A stretch of 64,000 nucleotides of DNA from Acidobacteriota bacterium (GTDB lineage Bacteria; Actinomycetota; Acidimicrobiia; Spongiisociales; UBA5794): NCBI GenBank assembly GCA_022562055.1, contig JADFQA010000005.1, forward strand, positions 38,263 through 102,262. The letters are read 5' to 3'. Position numbers and translations under genes: made by a program. The notes beneath the pieces were generated by a model. The model did not search any database, was not told the origin of the DNA, and saw nothing but the letters and a program-made list of their open reading frames with translations. Within the stretch, counting starts at the first letter, position 1; each line of letters opens with the position of its first letter. Shown here piece after piece: positions 43,014 to 52,644 of the stretch.

Positions 43014-45455
43014 CTATGCCTTGATTCGTTTCATGTGGGGGTCGTAGAGGTCGGTTTTGTGGATTGTGCACGGGACTCTTGTGGTGGCTACTTCGAGTTC
43101 GTAGTTGCCGTTGTATAGGTAGTCGCTGCTGACACCGACTTTGTTGCGGACGTAGCCGTAGCCGATGTTTTGGTCAACGGTGTAGCCCCAACCCGCCGAG
43201 GACAGCCAACCAACAGGTTCACCGTTTCGGTAGATCGATTCCCGCCCTAGAAGTACGACGTCTGGGTCTTCTATGGTGAATGTTGCAAGACGGCGCCGGA
43301 GCGGCTCGCCAGCCTGGGCTGACAACGCCTCTCTGCCAAGGAAGTCGATGTCGTGTTTCAGTTTGACCGCCCACCCCAACCCGGCTTCGAGTGGTGTGTA
43401 GTCGGGGCCGATGTCGCTGCCCCAAGCCCGGTAGCCTTTCTCAAGACGGAGGCTCTCAATTGCCCGGTAGCCGGCGTTGACGATGCCAAATTCGCTTCCG
43501 GCGGAGAGCAACCGTTGGTACAGGGTGAGCGCAAACTCGGTCGCGACATGCAGTTCCCAGCCAAGTTCTCCAACGTATGTGACACGAAGTGCCAATACCG
43601 GAATACCACCGACGGTGATTCTTTGAGCTGTTGCGAACGGAAATCCATCGTTGGATAGGTCAACGTCGGTCAGCTCTGCTAACACGTCGCGCGAGTTCGG
43701 ACCCATTACCGACAGCACAGAAAATGCTGATGTCACGTCGACCAGCGAAGCGTGCAGGCCGTTAGGGATGTTGCGTTCAATCCACGAGAAGTCGTGGGTG
43801 GCGAAGCCCGTACCGGTGACGATGTAGAACCGGTCTTCGGCGAGACGAGTCACGGTCAGGTCGCATTCGATGCCGCCCCGACTGTTGAGCATCTGCGTGT
43901 AGGTGAGGCGGCCGACTGGGCGGTCGATGCGGTTGGCGCAGATCCACGATAACGCCCGTTCGGCGTCCTTGCCGACGAGCATGAACTTGGCAAATGAGGA
44001 TTGGTCGAACACTGCGACCCGCTCGCGTACGGCGCGGTGCTCTTCGCCGACGGCTGCGAACCAGTTCTGTCTGCCGAATGAGTACTCGTCGCGGGGGTTT
44101 TCACCTGGTGCCCCAAACCAGTTCGGTCGTTCCCATCCCAGCTTCTCACCGAAACATGCACCTGCGACTTCGAGTTCGCCGTACAGAGGCGATCTGCGCA
44201 GTGGTCTTGCCGATTCGTGCTCTTCGTGGGGCCAACTAATCGTGTAGTGCTTGGCGTACAGTTCCAACGTGCGTGATCGCACCCACTCGGCGCTCTGGTG
44301 CGGCTTACCGAAACGCCGGATATCTACAACCCAAAGGTCCGCCTGCGGCTCACCTTCGACGATCCACTCCGCAAGGGCCTTGCCCGCGCCTCCTCCAGCG
44401 GCGATGCCGAACGCGTTGAAACCCGCACCGACGAAAAACCCCACCACCTCGGGTGCTTCTCCAAGGATGAAGTTGCCGTCGGGTGTGAACGACTCCGGCC
44501 CGTTGATGAGCTTTCTGATCCCGACAGACTCCAGCGCAGCCACCCTGACCGCAGCTTGCTCCATATGCTGTTGGAAATGGTCGTAGTCGGGTGCGAGAAG
44601 TTTGAAATTGAACCCCGACGGCACACCGTGTTTCGCCCACGGTTTCGGGTTCGGCTCGTAACCGCCCACGACAAGCCCCCCGACCTCCTCCTTGAAGTAG
44701 ATGAGCCGGTCGGGGTCCCGCAGCGTTGGCAGACTGCCGACAACGCCCGTGATGGTGTCGGTCATCATGTACTGGTGCTCGACAGACACCAACGGTACGT
44801 TGGCACCGGCCATCCGGCCGATTTCTCCAGCCCACTGACCGGCACAGTTCACGATGATGTCTGTTTCGATATCACCAAGGGTGGTGATAACGCCCTTTAC
44901 ATGCCCGCGTTGTATTGATATCGCGGTGACGGAGCAGTCCTCAATGAACCGAACGCCGGTGTTACGGGCACCCTTTGCGAGCGACATGGTGATGTCGGAC
45001 GGGTTCACTTGGCCGTCCGTTGGCAGGAACGCGGCGCCGAGCACATCGGTGATGTCCATCAGTGGCCACAGGTCCTGTGCTTGTTTCGCGGTGAGTATCT
45101 CCATGTCGAGACCAAAGGCATGCGCCGTGGTTGCCTGGCGCTGCAACTCAATCATCCGGGCCTTGTTGCACGCCAGACGCAGTCCACCGTTTTGCTTCCA
45201 CCCGGTGGCGAGACCGGTCTCGGCCTCGAGGCTGGCGTACAAGTCGACACTATATTTGAGAAGCTGTGTCACATTCGCATCGCTACGGAGCTGGCCAACT
45301 AGCCCGGCGGCGTGATAGGTCGAACCGCTGGTGAGTTTCGACCGCTCGATCACAACGACGTCCTTTATCCCAATCTTCGCAAGGTGGTACGCGGTTGAGC
45401 ATCCGACGATGCCCCCACCGATGATGACGGCCCGCGCTGACGTGGGGAGGTTCAC
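43014..45455 (-). CDS. FAD-dependent sarcosine/dimethylglycine dehydrogenase-like oxidoreductase
   Basis: The 813-residue two-domain enzyme has an N-terminal DAO-type FAD domain with IIGGGIVGCSTAYHLAKIG near residue 11. The His in SGSTYHAAGL is the usual covalent-flavin position in this family. The C-terminal half (about 430-810) is GcvT-like and binds tetrahydrofolate. This architecture oxidatively demethylates dimethylglycine or sarcosine, passing formaldehyde to folate; the exact substrate is unresolved. The GTG start overlaps the phosphotransferase gene by 4 bp. Confidence 0.88.
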   Translation of the reverse strand: MNLPTSARAVIIGGGIVGCSTAYHLAKIGIKDVVVIERSKLTSGSTYHAAGLVGQLRSDANVTQLLKYSVDLYASLEAETGLATGWKQNGGLRLACNKARMIELQRQATTAHAFGLDMEILTAKQAQDLWPLMDITDVLGAAFLPTDGQVNPSDITMSLAKGARNTGVRFIEDCSVTAISIQRGHVKGVITTLGDIETDIIVNCAGQWAGEIGRMAGANVPLVSVEHQYMMTDTITGVVGSLPTLRDPDRLIYFKEEVGGLVVGGYEPNPKPWAKHGVPSGFNFKLLAPDYDHFQQHMEQAAVRVAALESVGIRKLINGPESFTPDGNFILGEAPEVVGFFVGAGFNAFGIAAGGGAGKALAEWIVEGEPQADLWVVDIRRFGKPHQSAEWVRSRTLELYAKHYTISWPHEEHESARPLRRSPLYGELEVAGACFGEKLGWERPNWFGAPGENPRDEYSFGRQNWFAAVGEEHRAVRERVAVFDQSSFAKFMLVGKDAERALSWICANRIDRPVGRLTYTQMLNSRGGIECDLTVTRLAEDRFYIVTGTGFATHDFSWIERNIPNGLHASLVDVTSAFSVLSVMGPNSRDVLAELTDVDLSNDGFPFATAQRITVGGIPVLALRVTYVGELGWELHVATEFALTLYQRLLSAGSEFGIVNAGYRAIESLRLEKGYRAWGSDIGPDYTPLEAGLGWAVKLKHDIDFLGREALSAQAGEPLRRRLATFTIEDPDVVLLGRESIYRNGEPVGWLSSAGWGYTVDQNIGYGYVRNKVGVSSDYLYNGNYELEVATTRVPCTIHKTDLYDPHMKRIKA

Positions 45456-46360
45456 GTCACGTCCGTTTCGGGCGAACCCATGAAGTTTTCGTACTCCAGT
45501 TCAAACCGGGCGAGGTTCTCCTGTGTGTACGCGTCGAAGTCCATATCGACGGTCGAGTGGATCGCCGACATCATGGACCACAGGGTCTCGCGCAGAAGCG
45601 AAGCGCACTTCATAGCGTGGAACTGTCGCCGCACACTTGGCCTGACCTCGGTGCCAAAGTAGGTCTCCAAGAGCCAGGTCTCCTGGTCTGGCGACAGTTG
45701 ACTGTTAGACGCAAGGCCCCCGAGATCAAACAGCGGGCTGTTGAAACCGGCGTAGTCCCAGTCGATCAACCACAGTCGATCTCCATCGTCGATGAAGTTC
45801 GCCGCGAGGAGATCGTTGTGCCCAAGAACGACATCGATCTGCCCTACCGCGTCTTCAAGGATCTCAGCGTTGGCCAATAGCCCGGGAAGCGATTCACGAC
45901 CCTCGCCACGAGCCTCGGCGAGTGAGGAAACATAGTCGCGGATCACATGAAACACCCAGAACATCAGGATTGGGCCTCGGAGGTGCTTGGGGATTTCCTC
46001 ATGAGTTCTGCGCACGAGCGGCACGATGCGTTCGAGCATTTCTGGTGACCGCACGTCCTCGGGCGTCAGAGTGTGCCCGTCGATGAACCGGATCACCAGC
46101 GCACCCTGCTGGTTGTGGACGACTGGGGGTGAGACTCCTGCGGCACCTGCTGCGCGAGCAATAGCCGCTTCGTTGGACCGCAGAATGCCGTGCACGGGCA
46201 GGTCCTCACCGATTCGTACGAAGAAGCGTTCACCTCGGTCGGTCACTACAAAGTTGGTGTTCGTGAGACCTCCGGCAACCGGCTCCGGGGTGACAGGCCC
46301 TGACCAGCACTCAAGCTGTGCCGCCAGTCTCTCAGCATCCGTGTTGAGCATCATCGCCAC
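45452..46360 (-). CDS. APH/choline-kinase-like phosphotransferase
   Basis: The 302-residue protein has the aminoglycoside-phosphotransferase fold: a GGLTNTNFVV nucleotide loop near residue 30, FFVRIGED, the catalytic loop VLGHNDLLAANFI near residue 195 and the metal site LIDWDYAG. LicA/choline-kinase relatives show the same HNDLxxxNxI pattern. Paired with a methyl-glycine dehydrogenase it may phosphorylate choline, ethanolamine or another small amino alcohol. The start is a GTG at 46360 or the ATG at 46354. Confidence 0.8.
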   Translation of the reverse strand: MAMMLNTDAERLAAQLECWSGPVTPEPVAGGLTNTNFVVTDRGERFFVRIGEDLPVHGILRSNEAAIARAAGAAGVSPPVVHNQQGALVIRFIDGHTLTPEDVRSPEMLERIVPLVRRTHEEIPKHLRGPILMFWVFHVIRDYVSSLAEARGEGRESLPGLLANAEILEDAVGQIDVVLGHNDLLAANFIDDGDRLWLIDWDYAGFNSPLFDLGGLASNSQLSPDQETWLLETYFGTEVRPSVRRQFHAMKCASLLRETLWSMMSAIHSTVDMDFDAYTQENLARFELEYENFMGSPETDVT

Positions 46361-46457
46361 ACTCTACGCATTGCGCGGCGACGAATACGGTGCCGAAATC
46401 GAGAGGTCCGTCTGTTAGGTTTACGACGCACGGTGCTTGGTATGAGAGGCGGACGAG
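46361..46457. other. Divergent control region of the glycine/glycerate cluster
   Basis: Only 97 bp separate the two divergent arms of the metabolic cluster, so promoters of both must lie here or overlap coding starts. GAGAGG at 46445 precedes the reductase start. No riboswitch-like or palindromic element was recognised. Confidence 0.35.
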
Positions 46458-47588
46458 ATGGCGGACGAATGGAGGGTGCACAACCCGGATGGCAACCTCC
46501 GAGTCATCGTCACCAAGCAACTTCCCGGGGATCGTTGGATGAACATCCTTGAGGCTGCTGATTGTCGAGTGGAAGTTTGTCAGTCCACGCAGGTGCTCAC
46601 GTTCGATGAGATTTCACAACGTATCGGTCCAAACTGTGATGGTGCCATCGGTCAGCTCACCGAACCCTGGACTGCGGAGCTGTTTGGGGTTCTGAAAGAC
46701 GCCGGGGGCCGGGTGTACAGCAACTATGCGGTCGGGTACGACAACGTCGACGTGCAAGGCGCTACCGAACACGGGATTCCCGTTGGAAACACACCTGGTG
46801 TGCTGACAGAGACCACGGCCGAGATGGCGGTCGCCCTCACGTTCTCTGCCGGCCGCCGCATCGTCGAGGCCGACAGCTTCATGCGGGCTGGGAAGTACGA
46901 AGGTTGGTTGCCGACGATGTACATCGGGCAGCGTTTTTTCGGAGGGACGGTAGGGGTAGTCGGTGCGGGACGAATCGGCGGGGCGTACGGCCGGATGATG
47001 GTCGAGGGCTTCAAGATGAACCTTGTGTACTTCGACAATTACCGAAACGAAGCACTGGAGCGCTACGTAGCCGACTATTCGGCGCTGCTTGTTGCACACG
47101 GGGAGGCGCCCGTGATGTGTCGGCGTCTCGGCACGGTCGAGGATGTTTTCAGGGAAGCCGACGTGCTCAGTCTCCACACGGTCCTCGACGACAGCACCCG
47201 GCATCTTGTAAACGCACAACGCCTGGCCCTAATGAAGCCCGACGCGATCCTGGTGAACTCGAGTCGCGGACCCGTGATCGACGAGACCGCACTCGTTGAG
47301 CATTGCCGTGCTAACCCAGACTTCAAGGTTGGTCTCGACGTGTTCGAGGACGAGCCGGCAATGAAACCGGGCCTTGCGGAACTCGACAATGTCGTCATTG
47401 TGCCCCATATAGCCTCGGCAACCGTGTGGACGCGCCAAGGGATGGCCACGTTGGCTGCGGCGAACGTGGCGGCGATCCTCCAGGGGCAGCCACTGTGGGA
47501 TGGTGACGGTGTCTTGCCTTTCCTCAGTGGCGACGTGCCTGCAGCAGCTCCGAGCATCGTCAATGCCGAAGCCCTCGGGCTGAAGTGA
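46458..47588 (+). CDS. D-isomer-specific 2-hydroxyacid dehydrogenase (hydroxypyruvate/glyoxylate reductase)
   Basis: The 376-residue NAD(P)-dependent enzyme has a nucleotide-binding VGVVGAGRIGGAYG near residue 164. The catalytic set is present: Arg in VNSSRGPVID, Glu in FEDEPAM and His in VVPHIASAT. It resembles plant-type hydroxypyruvate reductase (NYAVGYDNVDV, GNTPGVLTETTAEMAV). It would reduce hydroxypyruvate to glycerate, feeding the glycerate kinase two genes downstream. Confidence 0.9.
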   Translation: MADEWRVHNPDGNLRVIVTKQLPGDRWMNILEAADCRVEVCQSTQVLTFDEISQRIGPNCDGAIGQLTEPWTAELFGVLKDAGGRVYSNYAVGYDNVDVQGATEHGIPVGNTPGVLTETTAEMAVALTFSAGRRIVEADSFMRAGKYEGWLPTMYIGQRFFGGTVGVVGAGRIGGAYGRMMVEGFKMNLVYFDNYRNEALERYVADYSALLVAHGEAPVMCRRLGTVEDVFREADVLSLHTVLDDSTRHLVNAQRLALMKPDAILVNSSRGPVIDETALVEHCRANPDFKVGLDVFEDEPAMKPGLAELDNVVIVPHIASATVWTRQGMATLAAANVAAILQGQPLWDGDGVLPFLSGDVPAAAPSIVNAEALGLK

Positions 47589-47619
47589 ACAGCATGCTTA
47601 AAAACGAAGGAGCAACAAC

Positions 47620-48813
47620 ATGCGCATAGCGGACCGCATTTCGCAACTGGGGACCGAGACTGCCTTTGCGGTCTCCGCCGAAGCCGGTGCCTTTGCCGCC
47701 CAGGGCAACACGGTATACCCGTTCCATTTGGGAGATCTCAACCTTGCCACGCCGTCAACGGTGGTCGACGGTGCGTTCCGTGCGATCCAGGACGGCAAGA
47801 CCGGATACAACCCCAGTGCCGGAATCCCGCAGTTGCGTGAAGCGTTGGCTGAGGATTTGTCTGCTTCACACGGTGTCTCATACACCGGCGAAAACGTGGT
47901 GTTGCAACCTGGGGGAAAGCCAGTTATCGGGAAGTTCATCATGACTTTGATGAACCCCGGCGACGAGGTGCTGTACCCGAACCCCGGGTACCCGATCTAC
48001 GAATCACAGATCGAGTTCCACGGCGGGGTCGCCGTGCCCTACGCGTACATCGAAGGAGCGGACGGGTTCGAACTTGACTTCGACGCTATTGAGCAGAGCA
48101 TCACCGACAAAACTCGGCTGCTGATCCTCAACGATCTGCAGAACCCTATAGGGGCCGAGGCCTCGCTGGCAGAACATGTACGTCTGGCGGAACTCGTCCT
48201 CAAACACGACCTTTATGTGCTTGTCGACGAGGCGTACTTCGACATGCGGTACGAGGGCGCCAGCATTTCGTTTGTGTCCCAGCCCGGGATGCTCGACCGA
48301 TGCGTGATCCTCTACACGTTCTCGAAGAAGTTCGCGATGACCGGGTGGCGTCTCGGTGCAGCAATCGGGCCGGACCGCATCATGGAGGTCATCGCAAAAC
48401 TCAACGTGAATGACGAGTCATGCCCAAACCACTTCATCCAATATGGCGCTCTGGCCGGATTGGCGGGCGACCAGGCTGAGGTGCTTGCAATCCTCGAAAC
48501 CTTGCAGGCGCGACGCGATACCGCAGTCGACGCGCTCAACGGAATCGAAGGGATCCATTGCTTTCGTCCCAACGCGACGTTTTACCTCTGGCCGAACGTC
48601 ACCGAGTTGATGGACAACAAGAACATGGACGACTACGACGTGTTCAGGCGGGCAGCGCTTCACGCCACGGGTGTCTCGTTCTGCTCGAGGATTCATTTCG
48701 GGCGCCCGCAACCCGGCGAAACCGACCGCTACATTCGTTTCGCATACTCAGGGATCGATGTTGCCGAGATCCAAGAGGGTCTCGAATTGTTCAAGGCTTG
48801 GTGTGAGGGTTAG
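47620..48813 (+). CDS. Class I/II PLP-dependent aminotransferase
   Basis: The 397-residue fold-type I enzyme has a pyridoxal lysine in TFSKKFAMTGWRLG near residue 236, NPGYPIYESQ, and a C-terminal RIHFGRPQPGETDRYIRFA. GAAGGAG precedes the ATG. Position between a hydroxypyruvate reductase and a glycerate kinase suggests serine, alanine or a related donor producing hydroxypyruvate or glyoxylate-linked products. The sequence alone does not settle its substrate. Confidence 0.88.
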   Translation: MRIADRISQLGTETAFAVSAEAGAFAAQGNTVYPFHLGDLNLATPSTVVDGAFRAIQDGKTGYNPSAGIPQLREALAEDLSASHGVSYTGENVVLQPGGKPVIGKFIMTLMNPGDEVLYPNPGYPIYESQIEFHGGVAVPYAYIEGADGFELDFDAIEQSITDKTRLLILNDLQNPIGAEASLAEHVRLAELVLKHDLYVLVDEAYFDMRYEGASISFVSQPGMLDRCVILYTFSKKFAMTGWRLGAAIGPDRIMEVIAKLNVNDESCPNHFIQYGALAGLAGDQAEVLAILETLQARRDTAVDALNGIEGIHCFRPNATFYLWPNVTELMDNKNMDDYDVFRRAALHATGVSFCSRIHFGRPQPGETDRYIRFAYSGIDVAEIQEGLELFKAWCEG

Positions 48814-48824
48814 CGAGCCAGCCG

Positions 48825-50168
48825 ATGGTGAAGCGATTCAGCCCCGACGTTCTCGACCATGACCGGACCTACCGCGAGACTCTTCTCGGGATCGCAGGCC
48901 GTGCTCTCGACGCTGTTGACCCGGAGACATCAGTCCAGCGGGTTCTTTCGCTGAGCGAATCTGGACTGCGTGTGGGCACTCACAGCGTCAGCATGGCTGG
49001 CATCGATCGCTGTGTGGTCCTTGGATTCGGCAAGGCTGCGCTCGGCATGGGCCGCGGTGTTGTTGCCCAACTCGGCGACTTACCAATGTCGGGAATCCTG
49101 ATCAGCAACGAGATTGGAACGGTTCCGCCGTTCGAGGTTCTCGCGGCTGCCCATCCGATACCCGACGCGAAGGGCGTGACCGCCGGTCGCCGCCTACTCG
49201 AGTACGCAGGGTCGGTTGGTGCGAAGGACCTTGTGATCGTCCTGATTTCTGGAGGCGGGTCTGCGTTGTTGACAGTCCCGGCGGCAGGACTCAGGCTGCA
49301 AGACATCAGCGCCACCAATGCGGCCTTGCTGCGTTGTGGTGCTCCGATCGCTGAAGTTAACACGGTGCGCAAACATCTTTCAGCAGTGAAGGGGGGCAGA
49401 CTTGCGAAAGCCATTGTCGGGGCAGGTGCGATCGTGACGTTGGTTCTTTCTGACGTTGTTGGGAACCCCCTGGATGCGATCGCATCGGGCCCCATGGTGG
49501 CCGACCGGACGTCGTTTGCCGATGCTTTGAAAGTTCTCGATCTTTACGACATCCGTTCTGACATGCCCGAAGCCGTGCTCAGGCACCTGGATGCCGGGGC
49601 CCGAGATGAAATCGCTCAGAATCCAACCACTGGCATCCTGTTCGAAACCCACGTCATCGAAATTGTCGCTGACGCTTCGATCGCAGCAGACGCCGCCGTC
49701 GATGCCGCAACACAGGCCGGCTACGTGGCGAGCGTGGTTACGTCGAACCTCGAAGGGGAAGCAAGTGACGTTGGCCGCCAGATCGTGAAAGACGCTGCGA
49801 CGCTGAGGCCTGGGGAGATGTCTGTGTACGCGGGTGAGACGACGGTGACTGTGCGGGGGAGCGGCGTTGGAGGGCGGAACCAAGAACTGGCGCTTGCGGC
49901 GGCCATCGAGCTCGACGGTTCAGAAGGTCTCGTGATTCTGGCGCTTGGCACAGATGGAATCGACGGAATGACACCGTCGGCGGGTGCCTTCGGGGATGGT
50001 TCTACGGTTGCGAGGGGGAGAGACGCCGGTCTGGACGCCGCCGACCACTTGACCCGCAACGACTCGCATACCTTCTTGCACGTTATTCGCGACACCGTCA
50101 ACTGCGGACCGACCGGCACCAATGTTGGCGATCTGATCATCGTGTATCGCACTGGGGCTGGCCTGTAG
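48825..50168 (+). CDS. Glycerate 2-kinase (MOFRL/DUF4147 family)
   Basis: The 447-residue kinase has an N-terminal DUF4147 domain (GFGKAALGMGRGV, NEIGTVPPFEVLAAAHP, VLISGGGSALL) and a C-terminal MOFRL domain (SVYAGETTVTVRG, NQELALAAAI, LALGTDGIDG). Phosphorylation gives 2-phosphoglycerate, which joins glycolysis/gluconeogenesis. It is the last gene of the plus-strand arm and starts 11 bp after the aminotransferase. Confidence 0.92.
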   Translation: MVKRFSPDVLDHDRTYRETLLGIAGRALDAVDPETSVQRVLSLSESGLRVGTHSVSMAGIDRCVVLGFGKAALGMGRGVVAQLGDLPMSGILISNEIGTVPPFEVLAAAHPIPDAKGVTAGRRLLEYAGSVGAKDLVIVLISGGGSALLTVPAAGLRLQDISATNAALLRCGAPIAEVNTVRKHLSAVKGGRLAKAIVGAGAIVTLVLSDVVGNPLDAIASGPMVADRTSFADALKVLDLYDIRSDMPEAVLRHLDAGARDEIAQNPTTGILFETHVIEIVADASIAADAAVDAATQAGYVASVVTSNLEGEASDVGRQIVKDAATLRPGEMSVYAGETTVTVRGSGVGGRNQELALAAAIELDGSEGLVILALGTDGIDGMTPSAGAFGDGSTVARGRDAGLDAADHLTRNDSHTFLHVIRDTVNCGPTGTNVGDLIIVYRTGAGL

Positions 50169-50314
50169 CGAAACCTCGGCGAGCACCCCAAGATTGGGTG
50201 ATCGTCGGGTTGAGGCACAAGGCGCCGGCGGCCGAATCGAGATGTTATAAAGGTGTGAACAGTTTGGCATTGTGGAATACGGGCGCGCTATGTCTCGTTC
50301 TGTTGTGTGAAGAC

Positions 50315-50339
50315 GTCCACCGCCCTTCAGGCGGTGGAC
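50315..50339 (+). promoter_or_regulatory. Hairpin in the leader of the DUF3179 gene
   Basis: A perfect 10-bp stem (GTCCACCGCC with GGCGGTGGAC) around a CTTCA loop lies 12 bp before the GGAGG ribosome site of the DUF3179 gene. No T run follows. It may be a terminator of the preceding operon or a leader structure. Confidence 0.45.
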
Positions 50340-50362
50340 AAGTAACATTGCGGAGGCAGGTT

Positions 50363-51592
50363 GTGTTTAGCCAAACGAAGTTCAAGGGTGCTGTGGGTGC
50401 CTTGGTCCTTGTGGCAGCCGCCTGCGGGTCGGCGTCCGGCAGCAGCGATAGCCCCGCAACCACGTCCCCAACCGGCGGGGCACCCGAGACCACGGTAGCG
50501 ACAGCCGCTCCGATTCAGGGCGTACTTCCAGAGGGTCCATCGGCGCTCGACAACCGGTTCAACGAATCCTTTCCACCACCACTGATCGACCCCTCTGAGA
50601 TCCGTTCGGGCGGGCCGCCCCCAGACGGAATTCCGCCAATTGACAACCCGCAGTTCGTTTCGGTGTCCGAAGCCGATGTCTACTTGAACGACCCTGAACC
50701 GGTACTCGTAGTTGACATCGACGGCGACGTTCGAGCCTATCCGATCCAAATCATGATGTGGCACGAGATAGTCAACGACACGGTCGGTGGGATCCCCGTC
50801 ACAGTTTCGTACTGCCCCTTGTGCAACTCGGCGGTCACGTTCGAGCGGACGATCCGCGGTGTGGAAACAACATTTGGTACCTCAGGTAATCTATACATTG
50901 CAAACCTGGTGATGTACGACAGGGCTACCGAGACTCTGTGGAACCAGATCGACGGTCGCGCTGTGGTTGGCCTTCTCACGGGCGAAGTCCTCAAGCAGGT
51001 CCCTTCGGCGACCGTTTCGTGGGGGGACTTCAAAGCATCACGACCCGACGCCAAGGTGCTCGACCGGGAACGTACCGGGGCGAGTCGCAGCTACGGGACG
51101 AACCCGTACACGGGTCTTGACGACCCCAACGGTCAGCCCTTCTTGTTCAACGGCGAAGTTGATGTCCGGGCGAAAGCTATGCAGCGCATTGTTGCAATCG
51201 AAGGCTCGACCCAGGCCATTGCGTGGGCCCTGGATGCTCTCAGCAGCGATGCTGAGGCAAACGTGACTGTGGGCGAGATCGACGGCGACGCGCTTACGAT
51301 CTTCTGGAAGGCAGGCGAGGCATCGGCTCTCGACACTAGGGACATCGCGAGTGGACGCGACGTCGGCACGGTTGGCGTGTTCTCTCCGGTCGTCGACGGG
51401 GAGGCCCTCACATTTGTGGCGGTGGGCGATACCTTTGTTGACGACCAGACATCATCGACGTGGGACGTCTTCGGCGAGGCGGTTGACGGTTCCCTTGTGG
51501 GGTCCAAGCTTGAGCCAGTCACTTTTGTTAGAACCTTCTGGTTTTCATGGTCGACGTTCCGCCCAGATACTGAATTTTTCGAGGCATCGTGA
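50363..51592 (+). CDS. DUF3179-domain lipoprotein
   Basis: The 409-residue exported protein starts at the GTG at 50363 behind GGAGG; the open frame to 50198 crosses the hairpin and is not used. A lipoprotein-type signal (LVLVAAACGS) and Thr/Pro-rich linker precede the DUF3179 domain. That domain carries QIMMWHEIVNDTVGG and VSYCPLCNSAVTF, where the CxxC pair lies near residues 150-153. The family has no proven activity. Next to CcdA and TlpA, a role in an extracytoplasmic thiol/metal process is plausible. Confidence 0.85.
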   Translation: MFSQTKFKGAVGALVLVAAACGSASGSSDSPATTSPTGGAPETTVATAAPIQGVLPEGPSALDNRFNESFPPPLIDPSEIRSGGPPPDGIPPIDNPQFVSVSEADVYLNDPEPVLVVDIDGDVRAYPIQIMMWHEIVNDTVGGIPVTVSYCPLCNSAVTFERTIRGVETTFGTSGNLYIANLVMYDRATETLWNQIDGRAVVGLLTGEVLKQVPSATVSWGDFKASRPDAKVLDRERTGASRSYGTNPYTGLDDPNGQPFLFNGEVDVRAKAMQRIVAIEGSTQAIAWALDALSSDAEANVTVGEIDGDALTIFWKAGEASALDTRDIASGRDVGTVGVFSPVVDGEALTFVAVGDTFVDDQTSSTWDVFGEAVDGSLVGSKLEPVTFVRTFWFSWSTFRPDTEFFEAS

Positions 51593-51689
51593 TATCGCAC
51601 GACCCTCTTGAACTCAGCTGCCTTGCGATCCGCCTGTCAACGGTCGTGCCCCAACGGGCAGAGGCATCTCACCAAGGAAAGGCAAGAAA

Positions 51690-52631
51690 ATGGATTTTGG
51701 ACCATTAGGGCTCGCGTTAGCCGCAGGCGGACTGTCAACTGTCAATCCGTGTGGTTTCGCAATGCTACCGGCGTACCTGTCGTTCTATGTAGGGGCCGAT
51801 GAGGATCAACTTCCGAACGCATCAACACGAACGGCGCAAGGCCTGCTTACCGGTTTATTCGTTTCTGGCGGGTTCCTGTTGGTGTTCGCGATCATTGGCA
51901 TCCCCATCACCTACGGCGCGACCCGGATTGTGCGCGCTATCCCTTGGGTAGGGATTGCTCTGGGATTGGCGTTGCTGTTCATAGGGATAGCAACGATGCT
52001 CGGTCGCAAGATTTCTATGACGATCACGAACCCGGTTCGTCCGGGGCAAGAACGTCAGCCGAAGACGATGTTTATCTTTGGGATCGGGTATGGCATAGCG
52101 TCTCTCGGATGCACCTTGCCGGTATTTCTCGCCGTGGTCGGTGCGTCGCTTGCGACCCGCGGTCCCGGGTCTGCACTCGCCGTGCTCGGTGCGTACGGGT
52201 TAGGGATGGCGATCATGCTCATCTTGTTCTCAACCGGCGCTGCGCTAGTGCGCGATGGCCTTGTGCGCATGGTTCGCAAGTCAATGCCGTACATGCACCG
52301 CATCACCGGTAGCATGTTGACGGCTGCGGGCGTCTATCTCACGTACTACTGGGTTCGCGTTAAGTTTGGCTCGGTGGCGACATTGGCTGATGACCCCATC
52401 GTCGGTTTCGTAGGAGATTTCACCTCCGCAATCGAGCGTTTCGCTGCCGGATCTGGCCGCACGTTCATGTACTTTGCTGGGGCTGCGCTCGCCGCGATCC
52501 TGCTAGCCATGCTCTGGAATCGCACCAAGCCCGCAGTTGCGGCTGACGGTCATGGGGCGGAAATCATTGGCGCTCAGAGTCGTGGGGACGACCATGAGTC
52601 CGCAGCGATTGAAGAATCTGTCGACGTCTAA
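51690..52631 (+). CDS. CcdA/DsbD-family transmembrane thiol transporter
   Basis: The 313-residue protein has about six to seven membrane helices. Conserved cysteines lie in helices 1 and 4 (VNPCGFAMLPAYLSF and SLGCTLPVFLAV), the pair that passes electrons from cytoplasmic thioredoxin outward. It lies immediately before a TlpA-like gene (13-bp gap), the usual CcdA partner. A polar C-terminal tail of about 40 residues follows. Confidence 0.9.
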   Translation: MDFGPLGLALAAGGLSTVNPCGFAMLPAYLSFYVGADEDQLPNASTRTAQGLLTGLFVSGGFLLVFAIIGIPITYGATRIVRAIPWVGIALGLALLFIGIATMLGRKISMTITNPVRPGQERQPKTMFIFGIGYGIASLGCTLPVFLAVVGASLATRGPGSALAVLGAYGLGMAIMLILFSTGAALVRDGLVRMVRKSMPYMHRITGSMLTAAGVYLTYYWVRVKFGSVATLADDPIVGFVGDFTSAIERFAAGSGRTFMYFAGAALAAILLAMLWNRTKPAVAADGHGAEIIGAQSRGDDHESAAIEESVDV

Positions 52632-52644
52632 CTAGGAGACCACC

